Shown here in pieces: positions 7,580 through 16,275 of a DNA stretch of 64,000 nt. The position numbers and the translations under genes are program-made. The DNA lies in the NCBI GenBank assembly GCA_014380615.1, contig JACMJM010000011.1, positions 62,001 to 126,000 on the forward strand, given 5' to 3'. Below the pieces are notes generated by a model. The model was not told the origin of the DNA, did not search any database, and was given only the letters and a program-made list of their open reading frames with translations. The DNA comes from Sphingobacteriaceae bacterium (GTDB lineage: Bacteria > Bacteroidota > Bacteroidia > Sphingobacteriales > Sphingobacteriaceae). Every line of letters begins with the position of its first letter. Position 1 is the stretch's first letter.

Positions 7580-10500
7580 TTAGTCTATTGCTGGTGCTAA
7601 TAATTTATATAATACAGGTGTTACTATCCGCGATAGAAGAAGTGAACTTATAAGCCCCCCAACAAGAACCCAGGCAAGCGGCGAATACAATGGCGAATGC
7701 TCAAGTATTAAGGGGATTAAACCTCCGATGGCGGTAAACGTAGTTAGTATAATGGGGAGAAATCGTGTTTCACCAGCCTCGTGAATCGCAGCATCCAGAT
7801 TCTTACCCTCTCGACGGAGATGGTTTGTATAATCCACAAGCAGGATAGAGTTTTTAACTTCTATACCGGCCAGGGCGATTAGCCCCACTACAGCGATAAA
7901 TGAAAGTGTATTTCCTGATATCAGCAATGCAACAACTGCTCCTATCATCCCCAGAGGGATAACTGATAAGACTATAAGTATACTCTTGAAAGTTTTGAAC
8001 TCCAGCAATAAAATGGCGAGGAAACCAAAGATTGTAATCAGAATAATCTTACCAAGTCCGCCAAAGCTATGTTCTTTTGATTCTGCTTCACCGGCAACGG
8101 TATAAGTAACTCCGGCTGGAAGCTTAAGTTTTTCCATGGATTTGATCACTTTGCTGGTTACACGTTCGGTATTGTATCCATGCGCCACTGAGCTTGAAAT
8201 AGAGATATACCTCCTTTTGTTGTAATGTTTAATTGTTGGTATGGATGTTTGGAAATTTAAAGTAGCAAGATGGTTCAGTGGTACCAATGCACTTGATGCA
8301 GAAGGAATATAGATTTTATTAAATGCATCCAGTGTTTGGTTTTTGTCTCTTGCCAGGCCGATTGTAATCGGGAAATCATCACCTTTAGCATCCTTATAAT
8401 TTGCGATGCTAAGTCCGGAGATACCGAGTCTGATGGTCCTGTCAATCTCTCCGGGTGAAATTCCCAAAAGGGCTGCCTTATCTTTGTTGATGTTAAGTTG
8501 AAGGTCCGTTTTATATGTTTGGAGCGGATTTTTAACGTATATAGTTCCCTCAGTTTCCTGGATTAGATGCTCGACCCGACGAGCCATTTGCCTAAGGGTA
8601 TCAAGATCTTCGCCGAATACTCTGATAACAACAGGAGCCTCTACCGGCGGGCCTTGTTCAAACTGGTTTACTTCGATCCTTGCATTTGGCTCATTTTTAA
8701 AATCCTTCCGCAGATCCTGGATAAGGCCCTCGATTTCATCAAACTCTATATCATTAAGACAAACGAATAACTGTGCATAGTTTGGAGATTCATTTCTCTG
8801 AGCGATGTTATAATATACTCGGGGATTGCCTTTTCCTACATTCGTAGAAACTGATTTAACCTCTTTACGGGCAGCTACCACACGCTCTACTTTTCGAGCC
8901 AGGCTATCCGTTTTATAGATGTTCGTTCCAAGCGGAGTTTCAATGCTGATTAAAAACATAGGTTTCTCAGACCTTGGAAAGAGGCTAAATCCAACCACTT
9001 GAAATAAGAAGAGGCTGCCAATGAACAAACCCAATGCTATAGAAATGGTAGTCTTGGGGCGAAGAAGAGCTTTGTCTAGTAACTTTGAGTAAGAGCCAGT
9101 AATTAGCTTTTGTAACGCCTGCATAAATCTATTTCCTTCCGGATTTTCGTGCTTGCTGAGCATTACGCTTGCAAGAAATGGTACTATAGTCATTGAAACG
9201 AGCAAGGAAGCTAGTACAGTTAGTACAACTGCCATAGGAAGACTGCGGATGAAATCGCCTGATGTTTCAGGCAGGAAAATAATCGGCAAAAATGCTACTA
9301 TCAAGATAGCGGTACAACCAAGCACAGCAATTCCAATTTGTTTGGTGCCTTCAATTGCAGCATCTCTTCTAGAGTAGCCATTTCGGAGAAAACGCTCGAT
9401 GTTTTCAACCACTACAATACTGTCATCAACCAATAAGCCGAGCGATATGATCATTCCTACAATACTTAGTTGGTTAATAGTAAATCCAAACGTATCCAAT
9501 AGGAATAATCCCATTGCTATCGAAAGGGGAATAGAGATCATGACAATTATCGAAGCTCGGGTACCAAGAGGAATAAGTGTAACGATCACCAATAGAATGG
9601 CAATTAGAAAGTCTCTGGTAAAATGAGATAAGCGTTTGCTAACATCCTCCGATTGGACAAATGCTCTCTCTAAATGGATACCGGGTGGGATAGTGGGTTT
9701 AAAGTTTGAAAGTAATGCCTCTACTTGTTTGTTAATTGCTATGATGTTGGTTTTATCCTTTTCACTTATTGATAGAAACAGTGCATTTTTCCCGTTGAAC
9801 CTTGTGATATAACTTTTGTCGGCATGCTTGAGTTCAACCGAGGCAATGTCTTTAAGGTACACAAGCTGATCGCCGGATGCTACTACAACAGTATTTCGAA
9901 TCTCTTCAACGGAAGCATAGTCTCCACTAGTTCGGATATTAAATTTCTTACCCCCTGCATCAATACTTCCTCCAGGAATGTTAGAAGCATCACTTTGAAC
10001 CGCGGAAATTACCTTGCTCAGTGAAATGCTATTCTGAGCCATTTTCTCCAGGTCTATAGAAATGCGAATTTGCTCGTCCGCATAACCATTTATTTTAACC
10101 TTTTTTATGTCTTTTATAGTCTCAAGCTCTTTCTTTAAACGGTCAGCCTGATCAAACAACTCGCGGTGACTAGCGGTGTTACTTGTAAAAGCCAACTGAT
10201 AGGTATTTATATCCGAAGCGGTGACCTTCTGGATTTCGAGCGCCTGCAAATCTGCCGGAAGGGATGCACGCAAAGAGTTCATTTCCCTAACTACTTCATT
10301 GTATTTTTCTTTAGGATCTTCCTTGTAAAGGAACTCAATTTCGGTTACACAGAGCCCATCGTCAACATTCGACTTTATTGTCTTTACATTGTCGAGCTCG
10401 TTTAACTTTTCTTCGATTGGATCAGCTATAAGCTTCTCCATATCATTGGGGCTTGTGCCCGGGTACACAGACACAATTACGAATGTTGGCGGCTCGAATG

Positions 10501-10615
10501 TGGGATCTTCTCCTCTCGGCATGTGGAGAAGCGAGCCCAAGCCCAATGCCAAAAGCATTATAAAAATAATAATGGTGAACTGATAGTTCCTGATTGAAAA
10601 CTCTGTAATTCTCAT
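7580..10615 (-). CDS. RND efflux pump, inner-membrane permease
   Basis: The protein has 1011 residues, slightly shorter than AcrB (about 1049), with the RND layout. TM1 is near residue 15 and is followed by a large periplasmic porter domain beginning MPRGEDPTFEPPTFVI. The TM2-6 block contains GLLVDDSIVVVENIERFL (the paired Asp of the proton relay in TM4), and a second periplasmic domain and the TM7-12 block contain GIEVKNSILLVDY. It couples proton entry to drug or solvent export, working with the adaptor and TolC proteins encoded just upstream (12 nt to the adaptor). The proton-relay residues look intact. The substrate cannot be read from sequence. Confidence 0.95.
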   Translation of the reverse strand: MRITEFSIRNYQFTIIIFIMLLALGLGSLLHMPRGEDPTFEPPTFVIVSVYPGTSPNDMEKLIADPIEEKLNELDNVKTIKSNVDDGLCVTEIEFLYKEDPKEKYNEVVREMNSLRASLPADLQALEIQKVTASDINTYQLAFTSNTASHRELFDQADRLKKELETIKDIKKVKINGYADEQIRISIDLEKMAQNSISLSKVISAVQSDASNIPGGSIDAGGKKFNIRTSGDYASVEEIRNTVVVASGDQLVYLKDIASVELKHADKSYITRFNGKNALFLSISEKDKTNIIAINKQVEALLSNFKPTIPPGIHLERAFVQSEDVSKRLSHFTRDFLIAILLVIVTLIPLGTRASIIVMISIPLSIAMGLFLLDTFGFTINQLSIVGMIISLGLLVDDSIVVVENIERFLRNGYSRRDAAIEGTKQIGIAVLGCTAILIVAFLPIIFLPETSGDFIRSLPMAVVLTVLASLLVSMTIVPFLASVMLSKHENPEGNRFMQALQKLITGSYSKLLDKALLRPKTTISIALGLFIGSLFLFQVVGFSLFPRSEKPMFLISIETPLGTNIYKTDSLARKVERVVAARKEVKSVSTNVGKGNPRVYYNIAQRNESPNYAQLFVCLNDIEFDEIEGLIQDLRKDFKNEPNARIEVNQFEQGPPVEAPVVIRVFGEDLDTLRQMARRVEHLIQETEGTIYVKNPLQTYKTDLQLNINKDKAALLGISPGEIDRTIRLGISGLSIANYKDAKGDDFPITIGLARDKNQTLDAFNKIYIPSASSALVPLNHLATLNFQTSIPTIKHYNKRRYISISSSVAHGYNTERVTSKVIKSMEKLKLPAGVTYTVAGEAESKEHSFGGLGKIILITIFGFLAILLLEFKTFKSILIVLSVIPLGMIGAVVALLISGNTLSFIAVVGLIALAGIEVKNSILLVDYTNHLRREGKNLDAAIHEAGETRFLPIILTTFTAIGGLIPLILEHSPLYSPLAWVLVGGLISSLLLSRIVTPVLYKLLAPAID

Positions 10616-10626
10616 GATTTCTTCTA

Positions 10627-11664
10627 TTAATTTTGATGAATTTCTACAGGAAGCTTATCCGTTAAATAAGGTACGCCTTGTGTAATAACTGCTTTGATAT
10701 TCTCCAGACGCCCGGTTACGGCAACCATGTCTCTTAGTATATATTTTATTTGGACCCGGTGCAGAACTGCTTTCTTTTGATTTGATGAAAGGGAAAAAAC
10801 ATTTCCGCCGTGTTCATCGGCCTCCTGTAGAGCGTCTATCGGCAGCAAGTACACCGTTTGTGACTTTGAAGGAGATATTTCCACTTTACCTATCAGGCCA
10901 CTGGCAAGTTTCCGGCTTCCTGCTTTAACATCAATCTCTATGGCAAATGTTCCTGAGCGAGGATCAGCTGACTGTTCAATCCTTGAGATCTGGCCGGGAA
11001 AGCTGATACCGGGGTAAGCATCTAAGGTTATATCTGCTTTATCCCCAAGACGAAGCTTAGCCCAATCTTTATCTGAAACACCTACCCTGATAATCCAGTC
11101 ATCAGCGTTTGTTGAATTGATAAGGTATACTGGATTACCTGGAGATGCGATTTCACCTTCGTTAGCGAGCTTTGTAATTATAGTGCCCGTCTCTGTAGCA
11201 TAGATTGCAGAAAATCTCTTATTGAATTTTGCAATTTTCAGGGATTCCTTTGCCATATTAACAGCGGATTCTGCGTTCTCCCATCGCTCCACTGAGGTCA
11301 CACTGTCTTTCAGTAAGTTAGTTGCCCGGTCATAATCCTGCTTAACTCGTTTATATGTAGTTTGAAGCTGGTTTAACTGCGCATCAACTTCAGTCAGATT
11401 AAGTGTTGCCAATAATTGGCCCTTTTGTACATGCTGGCCTTCCTCAGCATACATATGAGATATTATACCACCAGTTTTAAAACTTAGTCGTACCTCTTTT
11501 TTTGACGTCATCATACCGCTGCATATAACCGGCACGGCCAGATCGACGGGTTTAATCTCTTGTGTTCTTACCGCGACTGCCTCGCGTGATTTCTTTCCAG
11601 GGACCGAGTGGCATGAAGCCAAAATCACGATCGTCATAGCAAGTACTACTGTGTTCTTTTTCAT
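10627..11664 (-). CDS. RND efflux periplasmic adaptor (membrane fusion) lipoprotein
   Basis: I start it at the ATG at 11664, giving 345 residues with a lipoprotein signal MKKNTVVLAMTIVILASC. An ATG 18 codons upstream is open but overlaps the TolC gene and hides the signal. The chain shows the adaptor order: a beta-barrel edge, a biotinyl/lipoyl hairpin half (GGIISHMYAEEGQHVQKGQL), an alpha-helical coiled coil (about residues 75-140), the second lipoyl half (IYATETGTIITKLANEGEI) and a C-terminal membrane-proximal domain. It bridges the pump and the TolC channel. It is the middle gene of the TolC-adaptor-pump operon. Confidence 0.93.
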   Translation of the reverse strand: MKKNTVVLAMTIVILASCHSVPGKKSREAVAVRTQEIKPVDLAVPVICSGMMTSKKEVRLSFKTGGIISHMYAEEGQHVQKGQLLATLNLTEVDAQLNQLQTTYKRVKQDYDRATNLLKDSVTSVERWENAESAVNMAKESLKIAKFNKRFSAIYATETGTIITKLANEGEIASPGNPVYLINSTNADDWIIRVGVSDKDWAKLRLGDKADITLDAYPGISFPGQISRIEQSADPRSGTFAIEIDVKAGSRKLASGLIGKVEISPSKSQTVYLLPIDALQEADEHGGNVFSLSSNQKKAVLHRVQIKYILRDMVAVTGRLENIKAVITQGVPYLTDKLPVEIHQN

Positions 11665-11686
11665 TTTTCCTTTTTTTAAATTGTGA

Positions 11687-13060
11687 TTATAAATTGTAGG
11701 CAGCTGTTGATCTTTCAAGTTCTGCCTGTTTGATTTTTACATTGGTTTGATCTATCTCTAGCGAGATTTGATCATTTAAAAGGTGGGTAAATGCATCTAA
11801 CAATTCTATTGCTAGTGCCTGTCCCTGCCGATACCGTAATTGAGTTTCACGATACAATTCTTTGGAGAGTTCCAGACTAGATGCAGAGCCGTTCACCTTG
11901 GCTACTGCTGTTCTTAGCTCCAGGTCTTTCGTGATATTTTCAACCTGAAACATGGTTGTTGCCTCAGATAATTTAGTCTGCATCATTTGCAAACTATTTA
12001 CAGCTTGTTGAACTTTAATGGAGGTTCGTGACCCATTAAATAGCGTCCATTTTAATTGTATACCACCAACCAGGTAACCATTGCTGTTATTTGAATGGAA
12101 GCTGCTTCCCTGGATACCAGAATTAAGAAATGCTCCGAGTTGTGGCATTCCTGTTGACCGCTCCTTTTTGATAAACAGCATCGACTCTCTGATCATGCTA
12201 TTCAGCTGGACTAGTTCGTCTCTTTTTGTATAGCTAGTATGCTCGGGAAAATCTAATTCATTGATAACAGTTGAGGCCTCCGTGTTTACTGTTACGACTT
12301 CGTCAAGAGGCCTGTTTAACAAGAAATTTAAATAAGCAATTGCAGCTTTGCGCTTGTTTTCAGCTTCAATAAGGTGGGACGTATTTTTTAAGAGCTCGGT
12401 CCTCACACTGAGAATATTGCTTTTAATTCCGATGTTGTTTTTTAAAAGGACATCAGTTACCCGTAAATTTTCTTTGATTAAAGATTCGGCGTTCTTATAG
12501 ATTAGAACTAATTTTTCCGCCTGCTGGCAGGTGTAATATGCCACACGGATATCTCTAATCAGCTCCCTCTTAAATGCGCTGAGTTCTGCCTGTTTTGCCG
12601 TAACGGCTTCTTTCTGGATACCATTTTGATGTTTTATCTCTCCATTTAGTAATGGAACAGTAAGTTGAATACGGCTATCTTGTAACCTTGGCTGTAAGAA
12701 TGCGACTTCCTGGTTAGCAATCATTGAGAAATCATTCGATGCGGTTAACTGATTGAGTGAGCCGTAAACAGGATTTAGTAGATCACCGAGAGGTAACTGA
12801 ATTTTGCGCCCGCCCGTAGCCGCGCTATAATCGCCGAGCAAAGTTATTGATGGTAGATAATAGCTTCTTGCCTCACGAAGAGCCAGACGGGACCGTTCCA
12901 AATCAAACTGCTTTCCCTTGAGTGCCAGATTGTTGTCGAGTCCCATGCGAATGTAACTGGTCAGGACTTCTGCAGTAGTATTAGCAGTTTGACCCGCAAC
13001 AGTACCTTGGTGGATGATATACATCGCTAAAACAATTCTGTAGATTTTAATACATTTCAT
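11687..13060 (-). CDS. TolC-family outer-membrane efflux channel
   Basis: The protein has 457 residues with a signal peptide ending around VAGQ (residue 24). The remainder shows two repeats of long amphipathic helices with barrel strands, including the internal YLNFLLNRPLDE turn and the ALAIELLDAFTHLLNDQISLEIDQTN helix typical of OEP domains. As a trimer it would form the outer-membrane exit duct. It is the first structural gene of the efflux operon, preceded by an AT-rich region with a TetR-type half-palindrome (13096-13108). Confidence 0.93.
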   Translation of the reverse strand: MKCIKIYRIVLAMYIIHQGTVAGQTANTTAEVLTSYIRMGLDNNLALKGKQFDLERSRLALREARSYYLPSITLLGDYSAATGGRKIQLPLGDLLNPVYGSLNQLTASNDFSMIANQEVAFLQPRLQDSRIQLTVPLLNGEIKHQNGIQKEAVTAKQAELSAFKRELIRDIRVAYYTCQQAEKLVLIYKNAESLIKENLRVTDVLLKNNIGIKSNILSVRTELLKNTSHLIEAENKRKAAIAYLNFLLNRPLDEVVTVNTEASTVINELDFPEHTSYTKRDELVQLNSMIRESMLFIKKERSTGMPQLGAFLNSGIQGSSFHSNNSNGYLVGGIQLKWTLFNGSRTSIKVQQAVNSLQMMQTKLSEATTMFQVENITKDLELRTAVAKVNGSASSLELSKELYRETQLRYRQGQALAIELLDAFTHLLNDQISLEIDQTNVKIKQAELERSTAAYNL

Positions 13061-13095
13061 AATCGTTGTTTATATAGTTAACATTAATAATTTTA

Positions 13096-13108
13096 TGAAC
13101 AGTGTTTA
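13096..13108. promoter_or_regulatory. Second copy of the putative TetR operator, before the efflux operon
   Basis: TGAACAGTGTTTA lies 36 nt before the TolC start. It matches the operator in the tetR promoter (TGAACACCGTTCA) in 10 of 13 positions and also shares flanking bases. A TTTTG element lies just upstream on the minus strand, so a repressor bound here would sit inside the promoter. Confidence 0.5.
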
Positions 13109-13129
13109 GTAATTAGGCAAAAAAAAGGA

Positions 13130-13744
13130 TTATGTTTTTATCCTTTTTAAAAAATCGTTGTAAGCGGTTTTCATATACTCTTTTGCAATGTCTTCTGTGA
13201 GTCCGAGACCCATATAGCTCTTTTTATTAAAAAGGGTGGTCAGGCCATGAACGATACCCCATAACTCCAGCGAGGCTTTGTCTACATCTATATAATCAAT
13301 TAATTTTTGATCAACACATTCTTTAACGGTATAGGTAAAAAACCCAAGTGCATTACCATATTTTGCCCAGCGATTCTTTCTGGTAAATTCACCCAGGGGA
13401 GAATCAAGCAAGAATTTTATATTGAAGCATTGCGGATTTTCAATATTATGCCTCATATACGTATGTCCAATTTGCTTAAGTCTTTCGAAAGGATCCTCAA
13501 TACCTTCCAGCTTTTTGTATTCCGTAACAAGGTTGTCAAAACAGCGGGTTTGTATATCAAAAAACAAGGCGTCCTTATCTTTATAATACAGATATATGGT
13601 GCCAGGACTATATTCAATTTTTTTTGCGATTAAACGAAGCGATGTACCAGCATATCCCTCTTTCAAAAACATCTCAAATGCAGCATCCATGATCAGCTTA
13701 CGCATATCATCTTTTTCTCTTTCTTTACGTTCGGTAATTCCCAT
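13130..13744 (-). CDS. TetR/AcrR-family repressor of the efflux operon
   Basis: The protein has 204 residues. Its N-terminal three-helix DNA-binding domain spans about residues 12-60, with the TetR signature GYAGTSLRLIAKKIEYSPGT followed by IYLYYKDKDALFF. The C-terminal helical domain is expected to bind the inducer. The gene lies just upstream of tolC-adaptor-pump on the same strand (69 nt). The same palindromic word occurs in its own promoter and before tolC, which supports autoregulation and control of the pump. The inducer is unknown. Confidence 0.93.
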   Translation of the reverse strand: MGITERKEREKDDMRKLIMDAAFEMFLKEGYAGTSLRLIAKKIEYSPGTIYLYYKDKDALFFDIQTRCFDNLVTEYKKLEGIEDPFERLKQIGHTYMRHNIENPQCFNIKFLLDSPLGEFTRKNRWAKYGNALGFFTYTVKECVDQKLIDYIDVDKASLELWGIVHGLTTLFNKKSYMGLGLTEDIAKEYMKTAYNDFLKRIKT

Positions 13745-13763
13745 AACTGTTTAATGAACGATA

Positions 13764-13794
13764 CAAATGTAATGAACACCGTTCAGTTATGCAA
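13764..13794 (-). promoter_or_regulatory. tetR promoter with an operator in the spacer
   Basis: On the minus strand TTGC (13794-13791) is separated by 19 nt from TACATTTG (13771-13764), an excellent Bacteroidota -33/-7 pair. The spacer contains the palindrome TGAACaccGTTCA (13773-13785), so repressor binding would directly block polymerase. The start codon follows 19 nt after the -7 box. Confidence 0.65.
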
Positions 13795-13880
13795 GAATTA
13801 TTTTGTTTTTTTTGAAAATATAAGTTTCTGTATCCAGAAGGGGATTCTTCGTGCCTTTCGAAGCTCCAACTTTTGCAACC

Positions 13881-14270
13881 TCAAGGAAAATCTCGCATTA
13901 TCTGAAAGATTAGGACTGCTAAAAAGAATGTTAAAATACTGAACCATTTTTCCATTTTCGATTTTGCAAAGATGTTTCCAAGTGTGTTCAGTATAAACAA
14001 AATCAGAAAGATCCATAGAATTAGATCAACGGCTTTGGATGAAAAAAAATCCCTTACCATATTGGCTTTAACCAATAAAATGAAGGATAAAAAAAGATTG
14101 ATTAAAATTGAAAATGTCTCAAAAATATACATCTGTGAATCGCTGGTAAGCCGACCTCCCCAGGTTAATTTGTAGGGGACGACTTTAGTCAGGATAAGGA
14201 CGTGAAACAGAGTTATTGCCGCCTGCAATATCAAAATTATTGTGATAGCATAACTTGAATCGAATTTCAT
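13881..14270 (-). CDS. Small four-helix membrane protein of unknown function
   Basis: The 129-residue protein has about four hydrophobic helices: ITIILILQAAITLFHVLIL, a FSILINLFLSFILLVKANM segment, LILWIFLILFILNTLGNIF, and a final WFSILTFFLAVLIFQIM. Loops are short and no enzymatic motif is present. I do not recognise a named family. It lies 70 nt after the DUF4260 tail of the chimeric scar on the same strand, so it may be the last gene of the LytTR-linked barrel/DUF4386 region. Confidence 0.7.
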   Translation of the reverse strand: MKFDSSYAITIILILQAAITLFHVLILTKVVPYKLTWGGRLTSDSQMYIFETFSILINLFLSFILLVKANMVRDFFSSKAVDLILWIFLILFILNTLGNIFAKSKMEKWFSILTFFLAVLIFQIMRDFP

Positions 14271-14340
14271 AGGAGTTTCTGGTTACTCGTAGCTAAAAAG
14301 ACAAGTTGGAGATACTGCAATCCGCGCTTTTTTAGCCTGT

Positions 14341-14763
14341 TAATTATTCCTTTTGCCCATCCGCCCCAGATTGGTATGCTTGAAATCATCATTAAATTTC
14401 AATCCGTAACCCATCATCCGGTCGAAAGAGGAATGCGAGAAAAGCAGTATGCCGGCTGCCAGAGCCTGGTCATTGTGAAAAATGAGCCCTGTTGCAATTA
14501 CAACGACTGAGATGCCGCGGTGATGAAAAATTCAATGCCGGGAATAACATAATTCCGGTTCCTATCATGGCAACCACAAGTGTTAATTCAAAAAATGCAC
14601 CCAGTGCTATCTGATTATAATTTGCAACAGCAGCTGATAAAGAGTCTGTGTTGTTTAAAATCGGGCCATACAAATTAAGGCCAATTATAGCCGCTACAGT
14701 AGCGGTGATGAAGAATGCACCTGTGATGATAGCATTACGATTATCTGATTTGAGTCTTTCCAT
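14341..14763 (-). pseudogene. Chimeric scar: DUF4386 N-terminal part joined out of frame to a DUF4260 C-terminal part
   Basis: From the ATG at 14763 the first 77 residues (MERLKSDNRNAIITGAFFIT to GTGIMLFPAL) closely match the DUF4386 protein at 1278-1997. The similarity then stops abruptly near 14530. Immediately beyond, in another frame, the DNA encodes HHRGISVVVIATG, then LLFSHSSFDRMMGYGLKFND and FKHTNLGRMGKR, ending at TAA 14341. This is the C-terminal half of a DUF4260 protein. A deletion or illegitimate recombination has removed the DUF4386 tail and the DUF4260 head. Neither half can be a complete protein; the short product of 97 residues that the DNA still encodes ends in frame-shifted nonsense. 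Confidence 0.75.
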
Positions 14764-14792
14764 TTTGTTGTTTTTATGCTTAACAGCTTCAT

Positions 14793-15458
14793 TTAAAGAT
14801 TTTTACTTCCTAGGATGGCTGAATATTTGAACCCTTTGATGACCAGGTACAGGCCCAGTGAGAACTCCCATAATGCTATCGGTGCTGCCATAAGCCCTGC
14901 CTGAGGAGACACTTGCGGAATGTAACCTAAAAGTGTACACGCCCAGGAGGCAACCAGCATGACTGCTCCTATAAAGCCTAACACAGGAAGAACGCGTGGT
15001 ATCAGGCGCGACCGGTACATTAAGTAACCTAGCAGCACTGCATTCACTGCAGGAAGTAAGCTTTGTCCGAAGAGGAACGTGGAGTTGTATTGTGCAACTA
15101 ATGCTTGTCCGACCTCTATTGTTCCTGTGCCCGCTTGCCGTAAGCTAACAATCGAAAGGAGGCTAACGATACCGGAATAGATAGTAGCGGCTTCAAGAAC
15201 CCTTGAGCCAACGAAACCCATAGCGACACCTTCATTTTGTCTTTTAAGCACCGGGTACAGTGCCACAGCGGTTCCAATCCCAGTAAGCGCAACGATCATC
15301 TCCAGAATAATTCCAATGAAAACCGGTCCGTCTGGAGCGTTGCCTGTGATAAAGCCTGGGCCACGCACCGAACTGTAAAGTGAAATGGTTGGGATGGATA
15401 CAAAAGTTAGCAGGTAGAATATTCCAGCTGCTAACGAAGTTTTTCTGTGAGCGTTCAT
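14793..15458 (-). CDS. DUF4386 family membrane protein
   Basis: The protein has 221 residues with about six membrane helices. It opens KTSLAAGIFYLLTFVSIPTI, has an IGIILEMIVALTGIGTAVALYPVL helix pair, and closes with APIALWEFSLGLYLVIKGFK. It belongs to DUF4386 like 1278-1997 but is more diverged from it than the truncated copy next to it. Its start overlaps the barrel gene stop by 4 nt, so the two are translationally coupled. The function is unknown; recurrent pairing with a PorT-like barrel suggests a shared envelope role. Confidence 0.85.
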   Translation of the reverse strand: MNAHRKTSLAAGIFYLLTFVSIPTISLYSSVRGPGFITGNAPDGPVFIGIILEMIVALTGIGTAVALYPVLKRQNEGVAMGFVGSRVLEAATIYSGIVSLLSIVSLRQAGTGTIEVGQALVAQYNSTFLFGQSLLPAVNAVLLGYLMYRSRLIPRVLPVLGFIGAVMLVASWACTLLGYIPQVSPQAGLMAAPIALWEFSLGLYLVIKGFKYSAILGSKNL

Positions 15459-16147
15459 TTGGAGAATGGATTATTCTTCCAGCGTGGAGAAGTATGAATG
15501 CTTACAACAAAACTCCTGTTATGTATATCCTGACTGCGGGAGATATTGGTGAGACCATAATTGTACCTCATATCTAAAGCAATCCTTTTTTCTTTTATGC
15601 GAAATGTATAACCGCCACCAATTTGGACACCGGCCTCGAAGCGCTTAAAGTCGTTGCTTGAATTTTTAAAGGCGATATCGGTAGACGCTCCGTTGATTTT
15701 GCGTGTTCCGCTAAGGTTATAAGCGATGGACGGGCCTGCATTAGCATGAAATTTTCCTAAATGCAACCTCGCCAGCACCGGTAATTCCAGGCTGTATAAG
15801 CGCTGTGTTATTTCGCTTTTCGTTAAGGGATTATCGGCTTTTAATTTGCCGCCCTTCATCATAAAATAGAATTCCGTTACGATTGAAAACGAAGGTGTGA
15901 TGCCTGCCTGAAAAGATACACCTGCTTGTATGCCCTTTGTCTCTTTTTTAAAATCTTCAAGGCCGTCATTCGATCCGCCGTAGTTGAGGTTTGTGCTCAC
16001 CCCATTAACCATAATGTCGAAATAGGTGTTGGTAATCTTTTTGGGCTTTTCTGTTTCGCCTGATTGTGGGTTTTGGGTCTGTGCAAAGGTGTTTGCACTT
16101 AGCAGGATCATCGCTGTGATGAGGATTGTTTGTAGTACTTCTTTCAT
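15455..16147 (-). CDS. PorT-like outer-membrane beta-barrel protein (paralogue of 2000-2707)
   Basis: The protein has 230 residues with a signal peptide ending at ANTFAQ (about residue 22). The mature chain shows the same strand order as the protein at 2000-2707, for example VSFQAGITPSFSIVTEFYFM, then MKGGKLKADNPLT and RLHLGKFHANAGPSIAYN. It is an OMP_b-brl_2/PorT-like barrel. It heads a unit with a DUF4386 gene (4-nt overlap), and the LytTR response-regulator gene ends 128 nt upstream, so this copy is probably under different control from the AraC-linked one. Confidence 0.87.
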   Translation of the reverse strand: MKEVLQTILITAMILLSANTFAQTQNPQSGETEKPKKITNTYFDIMVNGVSTNLNYGGSNDGLEDFKKETKGIQAGVSFQAGITPSFSIVTEFYFMMKGGKLKADNPLTKSEITQRLYSLELPVLARLHLGKFHANAGPSIAYNLSGTRKINGASTDIAFKNSSNDFKRFEAGVQIGGGYTFRIKEKRIALDMRYNYGLTNISRSQDIHNRSFVVSIHTSPRWKNNPFSK

Positions 16148-16275
16148 GATTCTTTCTTTTAAAATTTTGATTTAAACGAAAGTATATCAATGGCTTAGAC
16201 AGGGCAATTTTATTATGCAAAGCGGGGGAAAATGTCTGCATCCCTGAAGATTTCTTCTGCGAAATAAAGCAGATC

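Noticed and set aside
8567-10583. Several plus-strand open frames inside the RND pump
   Set aside because: They are antisense shadows of a conserved coding region; none resembles a protein family.
13754-13942. Short plus-strand open frame upstream of tetR
   Set aside because: It starts inside the tetR promoter and operator and has no recognisable domain.
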